From NCBI GenBank assembly GCA_014529385.2, contig CM043944.1, positions 94,386,476 through 94,419,475 of the forward strand: a stretch of DNA of 33,000 bases, read 5' to 3'. The stretch comes from Adiantum capillus-veneris. Taxonomy: Eukaryota; Streptophyta; Polypodiopsida; Polypodiales; Pteridaceae. This document shows, piece after piece, positions 28,457 to 33,000 of the stretch. The notes below the pieces were generated by a model that did no database searches, was not told where the DNA came from, and saw only the letters and a list, made by a program, of their open reading frames with translations. The translations under genes were made by a program, and so were the position numbers. How positions within the stretch are numbered: position 1 is the stretch's first letter; each line of letters starts with the position of its first letter.

Positions 28457-28559
28457 CATATATGCCTATAAAAGGCCCTTATACAAGCATTGTAACGAGT
28501 TTGTCGATTGAGAAAAATAGATTGCTATTAGCTCGAGCTATTGCAATCTCATTGCTATT
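28457..28559 (+). repeat. Outer copia left LTR, second part, with TATA box
   Basis: Continues the LTR after the nested element. Contains TATAAAAG at 28467-28474 and ACAAGCATTGTAACGAG, matching 29637-29655 in the right LTR, where the TATA-like site has become TATTAAAT. Similarity to the right LTR ends at CTCATTGCTATT (28559). Confidence 0.85.
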
Positions 28560-28779
28560 TTCTCTCTCACTCTTTCCATTATCTTGTCATCCTAGTTATC
28601 CCATTAGTGGCACATACACTAGGGATTATGCGATGTGTTAGGCAACACAAATCACTTATGATGTGATTATCATATCTAAAGTACTAGCTAATCCCATTAT
28701 TTGGTATCATTTACTAGTGGAATCTGCTTTCTACGAGGCAATGCATGTGTATCATGCTTAGTCAAAAGAAAACAGCTAT

Positions 28780-29131
28780 TGCCACCTCCACATGTGAAGC
28801 TAAATATTTTTCCATCTTCACCACCATTGTGTAGCCAATATGGTTATGAAGGTTGATGATGAATCTACACATTGCATCCAAGGATCCAATTACCATATAC
28901 ATTCATAGTCAAAGTTCCATTTCCATTCAAAAGAATCAAGTCTTTCTTGCTTGCACAAGTCATCTTGGGATCCATTATCACAATGTCCATGAATGGCTAC
29001 AAGTGAAAGAGATCCAACTTTCATATTTTTCTACAATAGATAATATGGTAGATATATTCACCACGTCTCTACCACAAGAAAAATTCTCTACATGTTGTAA
29101 AGCTATTGGGTTATTACCATGCATAATATAA
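28780..29131 (+). pseudogene. Outer copia RNase H fragment
   Basis: Readable as NQVFLACTSHLGIHYHNVHE, VKEIQLSYFSTIDNMVDIFT and LPQEKFSTCCKAIGLL, the standard end of copia pol (families read ...KNPVFHARTKHIEIHYHFVRE...ADIFTKxLP...). The upstream sequence from about 28640 shows eroded pieces (SKENSYCHLHM near 28765) with stops. RNase H removes RNA from the RNA/DNA hybrid during reverse transcription. gag, protease, integrase and RT are missing. Confidence 0.9.
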
Positions 29132-29328
29132 ATTACAGTTCATTGTAAAGGACCTAGACACTACCCTATATGGATAACACCTTCCCTATTCATTGTGCAT
29201 ATAGATTTGGGATTAGAAACTTCCTCAATTGAGGTGAGACCTTCCCACTAGCTTATGCATGTAATACCCCTAAGGGGGGCATGATGAAATGACGTAGACA
29301 TGCCCCATGCTACACCTCAAGGGGGGAG

Positions 29329-29713
29329 TGTTGGAAAGAGGCATGTATGTTCCACGTGGGAAACACCCCTTAGGTAGTGCAATGTTCTAGATTTCATAGA
29401 ATATTCCATCCTTAGCATATTCCACGTGACAAAGGAATATCCACTACTCACAAAATATTCGAATGGCATATCCCAAAGAACTTTCTAGAAACATATGGAA
29501 AACTCTAGATATAAAGCCCTTGAGTTTTCTAGATAGTTCTAGCATTCTCTACACTAAATAAGATTCATACATGGCCATATAATATTGCAAATTACAAATA
29601 TTGCTTCACCTATGTATGCCTATTAAATGCCCACATACAAGCATTGTAATGAGTTTTTTTATTGAGAGTAATACATTGCAAGTAGCCCTAGCTATTATAA
29701 GCTCATTGCTATT
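29329..29713 (+). repeat. Outer copia right LTR
   Basis: Starts TGTTGGAAAGAGGCATGTAT right after the polypurine tract AAGGGGGGAG (29319-29328). It is uninterrupted. The right edge is set by where similarity with the left LTR ends; a clear CA end and target duplication are not visible. Confidence 0.8.
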
Positions 29714-30054
29714 CTTAATCAAGAGTAAGCTACTATTGGAGTTAAGCCACTTTAAGGTGGTCATCCTCAACTCTTAATTATAAGTGCAACTTATAATTAA
29801 GGTGGTCATTCTCAACTCTTAATTATAAGTGCAACTTAGTGATAGATAAACATCACAGGCTGCACTCTCAAAGTGGTTTGTACAATATCCCGTCATAGAA
29901 GTGATAGTATTGCATGCGAAGTATATTCTCCAAAGTTTTTATTCATTCAACCCATGCATGACAAGGGTAAAGCTTTTGTAAGTGTGTCAATTGACTTGGC
30001 TGATTTGGTTGTATTATCTACGATGAAGAACTTTTTTCCATTATGTAGTCCGTG
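29714..30054. repeat. 45-bp tandem duplication with a perfect hairpin; otherwise no gene
   Basis: GGTGGTCATYCTCAACTCTT starts at 29756 and again at 29801 (period 45). A perfect inverted repeat has arms CTTAATTATAAGT (29773-29785) and its complement (29789-29801) with loop GCA. The plus frame 29873-30055 (60 codons) has no recognisable feature. Confidence 0.8.
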
Positions 30055-30330
30055 ATGGAGAAATATATGGATTTACATGTCCCAAGACACCATGTCATGA
30101 TGAACTCATCCGACGATGATGTGAGCTCCTTTGTGGATGGCCGTGTAATTGAGAATTAGAATGCAATGGGAGAGGCCACTACCATGACGTAGCATGAAGA
30201 TTTCAACATGGTGGGTACCATTAACAAAGGACTAGAGGCAGACAAATAAAGACAAGATGATGCGATTGCTATTGTTGCCCCTTTTGATCCAATTATTGAA
30301 GATCCTCCCTCTTCTTTAGATTATGTTAAG
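30055..30330 (+). pseudogene. Unidentified coding remnant with in-frame stops
   Basis: Starting ATG at 30055, one frame reads MEKYMDLHVPRHHVMMNSSD and DDVSSFVDGRVIEN. It then continues across TAG, TAG and TAA codons in the same frame (NAMGEATTMT, HEDFNMVGTINKGLEADK, DDAIAIVAPFDPIIEDPPSS) until about 30330. The composition between stops stays protein-like and acidic. No family recognised. It runs into the 3' end of CACTA-2 on the other strand. Confidence 0.4.
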
Positions 30331-30782
30331 TAGTTTTCCCTTTCCACTTGGCAAGTGTGAAGGCATCCTTGCATCTTCCTTGTCTGACCACATGCGAGGC
30401 ATTGAAGGATCAACTTGTGCCAAATACTCTGATATGTAAACAAATGCCTCTTGAACGATCCACCCTTCGGCCATACAAACGTGAACCAAGAGGTGAATTT
30501 GACTGAGAAGGACCGATCGAGGAAGTGCATCTTCAATGGCACACACAGTTTCTGTTGCAAGTGTTTGAGCAGCAGGGATAACATCTATTTCGATTTATTG
30601 GAGCTCACAAATCTGCAAGAAAACACACAAGGTACACTAAGTGCTAATTGAAATTATTGTGTACATAAAAAAGGTGTAGTTGAGTGGAGTCTTGTGGTGT
30701 ACCTTACTAGATCTCCTAGGTTGAAAATAGCATCCCTGACTTTCTTGTCCCGACATATAAACATACTCACCGGCAGAATGAA
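30318..30782 (-). pseudogene. CACTA-2 DUF4218 region with internal deletion and an extra intron
   Basis: 30782-30703 encodes FILPVSMFICRDKKVRDAIF and NLGDLV, aligning with CACTA-1 1179 onward. An intron-like segment (30613-30702, AAG|GTACACC...TTTTCTTGCAG) follows that CACTA-1 lacks. The next segment reads ETVCAIEDALPRSVLLSQIH and LLVHV, then jumps straight to MAEGWIVQEAFVYISEYL, so about 38 conserved residues present in CACTA-1 (the block around LERFMKTLKGY) are missing. It ends at a TAA near 30318. Confidence 0.82.
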
Positions 30783-30864
30783 CTACAATGTAAATCAGGG
30801 GGAGGGAAAGTGAGTGATAGTCATACACACAAACTATAGATAGAATAGGGAGTATGAAGATTAC

Positions 30865-31506
30865 CTGAAGCATCTTGTGCCAATCATGGGACTTCAACCC
30901 ATACAATTGAATGCTTCCACCCTTCTTCGCTTTTGTGAAAGCTCCCTTTAGCGACCTCATGTATCATGTTGGTGTGAGAATAGAGGCAATGGTACCCTTC
31001 ACCTTGTCTAATTATTCTTTGGCTAGCATCCATGGTGCTTTAGGAAGCACAATCTTTCCATTTGGGGCACGACGTGGAGTAGCAGAGGCGGGAAGACATT
31101 TTAAAAGCCTCAAATCCTCCCTCGCACCCAAAGAGTCCTTCTTGCCAATAATATGGTCCCATAGTGTTTGGGCTACATTCTTGAATATGTGCATGGGATC
31201 AAGAGGTGTTGTATTTTTAAGTCCTTCCAATATGGAAGTCTTAAAAATATGGAATACCTTGACATACCTTTTGGTGGAGGACACGGAGCTGGATTGTTGT
31301 TGTGGTGTTCTTCCCAAATGGTTGCCCAATCTGCCATCGTGAGCTTTAGAGGGGTCTTCTCATTTGTTGGAGTCTGGTGCTTGTTATGCCCTTGGGGCAA
31401 GAAATGATGGTTGTTTGGATAGATTACCTTGCGCAAGGAATCGGGCCTCTCCGTCACCAACGATGATCCGCAAATAGGACATGCATTATGCCCCAATGTG
31501 GACAAC
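30865..31506 (-). pseudogene. CACTA-2 tnp2 exon 3: end of Transposase_21
   Basis: Begins LSTLGHNACPICGSSLVTER, then FLPQGHNKHQTPTNEKTPLK, and PLDPMHIFKNVAQTLWDHII with KKDSLGAREDLRLL. It ends GSIQLYGLKSHDWHKMLQ at donor CAG|GTAATC (30865/30864). The intron is 30783-30864 (82 bp). The phase-0 exit after the LKSHD block is the same as in CACTA-1. Frame changes near 31200 and 30960. Confidence 0.86.
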
Positions 31507-31604
31507 CTTGCATACATATCATATTGTTAAAGAGATGAGTGAACTAAAGTGAACTAAAAGGAGAGAGGGAAAGATAGAGAGAGAGATAGAGGAAAGGGGG
31601 TTAC

Positions 31605-32343
31605 CAAAAATCTCTCCAAGCCCAGGATAGTCGTGCATAGTCCACATAAGGATTCCCCTCACAATCGCCTCTCTCCCCCCTTTTGCAAGTGAGATATCGA
31701 CCAACAGAAATGCCTCTCCATAACTTCTCCAACTCCTCGATGAGGGGCTTGAGGTAGACGCCAATATTTGACAATTTGTACTTCCTTGGCACAGGCAAGG
31801 AAAGAAGTATATTGCCCTTCTTGGTTGTCTCCCATGGTGGAATATTGTAGTTGATGATCACCACACGCCAATTGCTCCATGAAGTAGACTTAGTGCCGAA
31901 GGGGTTGACACCATCACTTGCTAACCCAAGCCTCAAGTGTCTAGGCTCCAACCCAAACTTTGGCCATTGAGTTTTGATGTGCCTCCATGCAGGTGAATCA
32001 GCAGGGACACGCATCATTCCCATCATTTGAGCGATGGTTCGTGTGCCACGCGAGAAGCTCCATGGTAGACTTGCTTTTAAGCATATGTTGGATGCAAGGA
32101 ATTAATGAAAAATGTCTCAATACCTTGCGGAGTAGGTGCGTCCTGCTCACTCCGGTCTTGTATCGTGCCTCCCCGTACACGGGACATCAGGTAGCATGTG
32201 CGTGCTCATTGCGGTATAGCATGCAATCGTTCATGCACGCATGGATGCGCTTATACTCCATTCCAAGTGCAATGACATACGATCTTGCTCGTCATCTATC
32301 TGGAGGCATGTGGTGAACTTTTGGCAACATTTTTCCCATCAAA
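31605..32343 (-). pseudogene. CACTA-2 tnp2 exon 2: Transposase_21
   Basis: Contains ALGMEYKRIHACMNDCMLYR (HACPNDC block with Pro to Met), KVLRHFSLIPCIQHMLKSKS, then MRVPADSPAWRHIKTQWPKF and HLRLGLASDGVNPFGTKSTS with NYNIPPWETTKKGN. Stops occur after MPPDR (about 32292) and before CPVYGEARYK (about 32190), and frames change near 32020 and 31720. The exon ends at 31605. The intron is 31507-31604 (98 bp, GTAACC...GCAAG). Confidence 0.86.
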
Positions 32344-32432
32344 CTACAACAAGCATGCATATTAGTATAATTGCTAGAACACGACACCATAAAGCGAGTG
32401 GAGAGTATATAAAAGCCACATTCCATACTTAC

Positions 32433-33000
32433 AGAAGTAGTGAATCGACACTTGCATTACTCCAGCCGAATCTTGCTTGCAAGTCGAGGACTTCCAACGA
32501 TGCTCGGAGCATCGAGATCCGTGCACCGTCGTAAAGAGGTGTTTGGGCACTCATCATCAATCTATCCTCCGTTTTGGCAGCTCGTTTAGTGCAAGGCTGA
32601 CAATCCTCCTTGCACACGTTGCGCTTATGAGCTAGTAACTCATCACACACGTCGAACATGTGCTCATCCTCCGCCTCAAAGTGCGACGAAGACGCCATAG
32701 GAACTGCCAAAGTAGAGCCAATGGGAGGATCACCATGTGGTGCACCCAAATCGCCCAGTCGCTCTTGCCTCTGCCGTTTGGCCTTGCGCGCCGGTGCACC
32801 ACCACCGAACACAGACCAATGGGGCACCTCCTCAAGCGACGGGTGAGTCGCGCTCTCATCTCTCTGGGTGTTTTTTTTAAGGATGCCAAAGCCCTTCGTT
32901 CTCCACGTGCTCCAAGGCATTGCGCCTCAAGAGAGGGATTGCCCTTTTGTACTTGGCGCAAGGACAAGGGAGTTTTTCCTTGAGCCAACGATCGCTCTCA
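32433..33000 (-). pseudogene. CACTA-2 tnp2 exon 1: transposase-associated domain and linker
   Basis: At 32985-32890 the minus strand reads RWLKEKLPCPCAKYKRAIPL and later LEHVENEGLWHP, the transposase-associated domain (its third Cys is Tyr). A long basic, then acidic linker follows, and QTPLYDGARISMLRASLEVL matches CACTA-1 exon 1. The exon ends at 32433 with donor CTTCT|GTAAGTATG. The intron is 32344-32432 (89 bp), acceptor GTTGTAG, phase 2, the same position and phase as intron 1 of CACTA-1. A T-rich run near 32870-32880 disturbs the frame. Confidence 0.82.

Larger units (their letters stand above)
25073..29713 (+). mobile_element. Outer Ty1/copia remnant, split by a nested LTR element
   Basis: The left LTR (25073-25354 plus 28462-28559) and the right LTR (29329-29713) share ATGTTCCACGTRGGAAACA, AATATTCGAATG, CTTCTAGATA-type words, TTCTAGCATTCTC, ACAAGCATTGTAA and CTCATTGCTATT. 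Between them only the RNase H end of pol is readable (28780-29131), followed by a polypurine tract. The left LTR is interrupted at 25360-28456 by a complete younger element. The left edge reads TATTGG where the right LTR has TGTTGG. Confidence 0.88.
30318..33000 (-). mobile_element. CACTA-2: second CACTA transposon remnant, both termini not seen
   Basis: A tnp2 transposase pseudogene in the same orientation as CACTA-1, with the transposase-associated domain at 32870-33000, Transposase_21 at 31012-32343 and an internally deleted DUF4218 at 30318-30782. The DUF4216 part and the left terminus are absent: the coding sequence ends at about 30318, next to unrelated sequence. The right part continues outside the window. 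Sequence divergence from CACTA-1 is high, so they are old relatives, not recent duplicates. Confidence 0.88.

Overview
This is a stretch of eukaryotic nuclear DNA, almost certainly from a land plant. The evidence is CACTA transposases with plant-type domains, plant-style Ty1/copia and Ty3/gypsy elements primed by initiator-tRNA-Met sites, and short GT-AG introns of about 80-125 bp. Long (GA)n/(GT)n tracts are common. The style could fit a fern or other large-genome plant, but nothing in the window fixes the species. I see no intact host gene, no rRNA or tRNA gene and no prokaryotic operon. Nearly all of it is nested, decayed mobile DNA.

Layout. 1-5529: most of a CACTA (En/Spm) element on the minus strand. 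It has a five-part, intron-containing, broken tnp2 transposase (1-3262), a repeat-rich 5' region (3300-5320), a hairpin-rich subterminal region and a CACTA terminus at 5529. That terminus lies inside the reverse-transcriptase region of a LINE (LINE-B, 5530 to about 8210). A second LINE (LINE-A, 8232-10560) lies directly behind it, head to tail. 10645-18055: a Ty3/gypsy element on the minus strand with gag, protease, RT and RNase H, a PBS at 15999-16010, a long right-hand LTR (16012-18055) and a shortened left LTR that carries a nearly perfect 295-bp tandem duplication. A 449-bp near-perfect foldback element sits inside the right LTR.

18056-18408 is an unexplained GC-richer fragment. 18409-19715 is a minus-strand copia gag-pol fragment. 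19716-20480 is a satellite-like array built from AAGCACTT/AAGTGCTT words with a period near 165-173 bp. 20507-21652 is an unrecognised, once-spliced, frameshifted gene on the minus strand. 22400-22830 is a second copia integrase fragment and 22880-23922 is the 5' part of a third LINE (LINE-C).

25073-29713 is a plus-strand copia remnant. Its left LTR was split by a complete 3.1-kb non-autonomous LTR element (25360-28456) that has 5-bp target duplications, a PBS, a polypurine tract and a duplicated TATA region. 30318-33000 is a second CACTA tnp2 pseudogene, also on the minus strand, sharing intron positions with the first.

Nesting gives relative ages: LINE-B is older than CACTA-1, the gypsy LTR is older than the foldback element, and the outer copia is older than the 3.1-kb element. 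Every coding remnant contains at least one break or missing part, so none of these elements looks autonomous.
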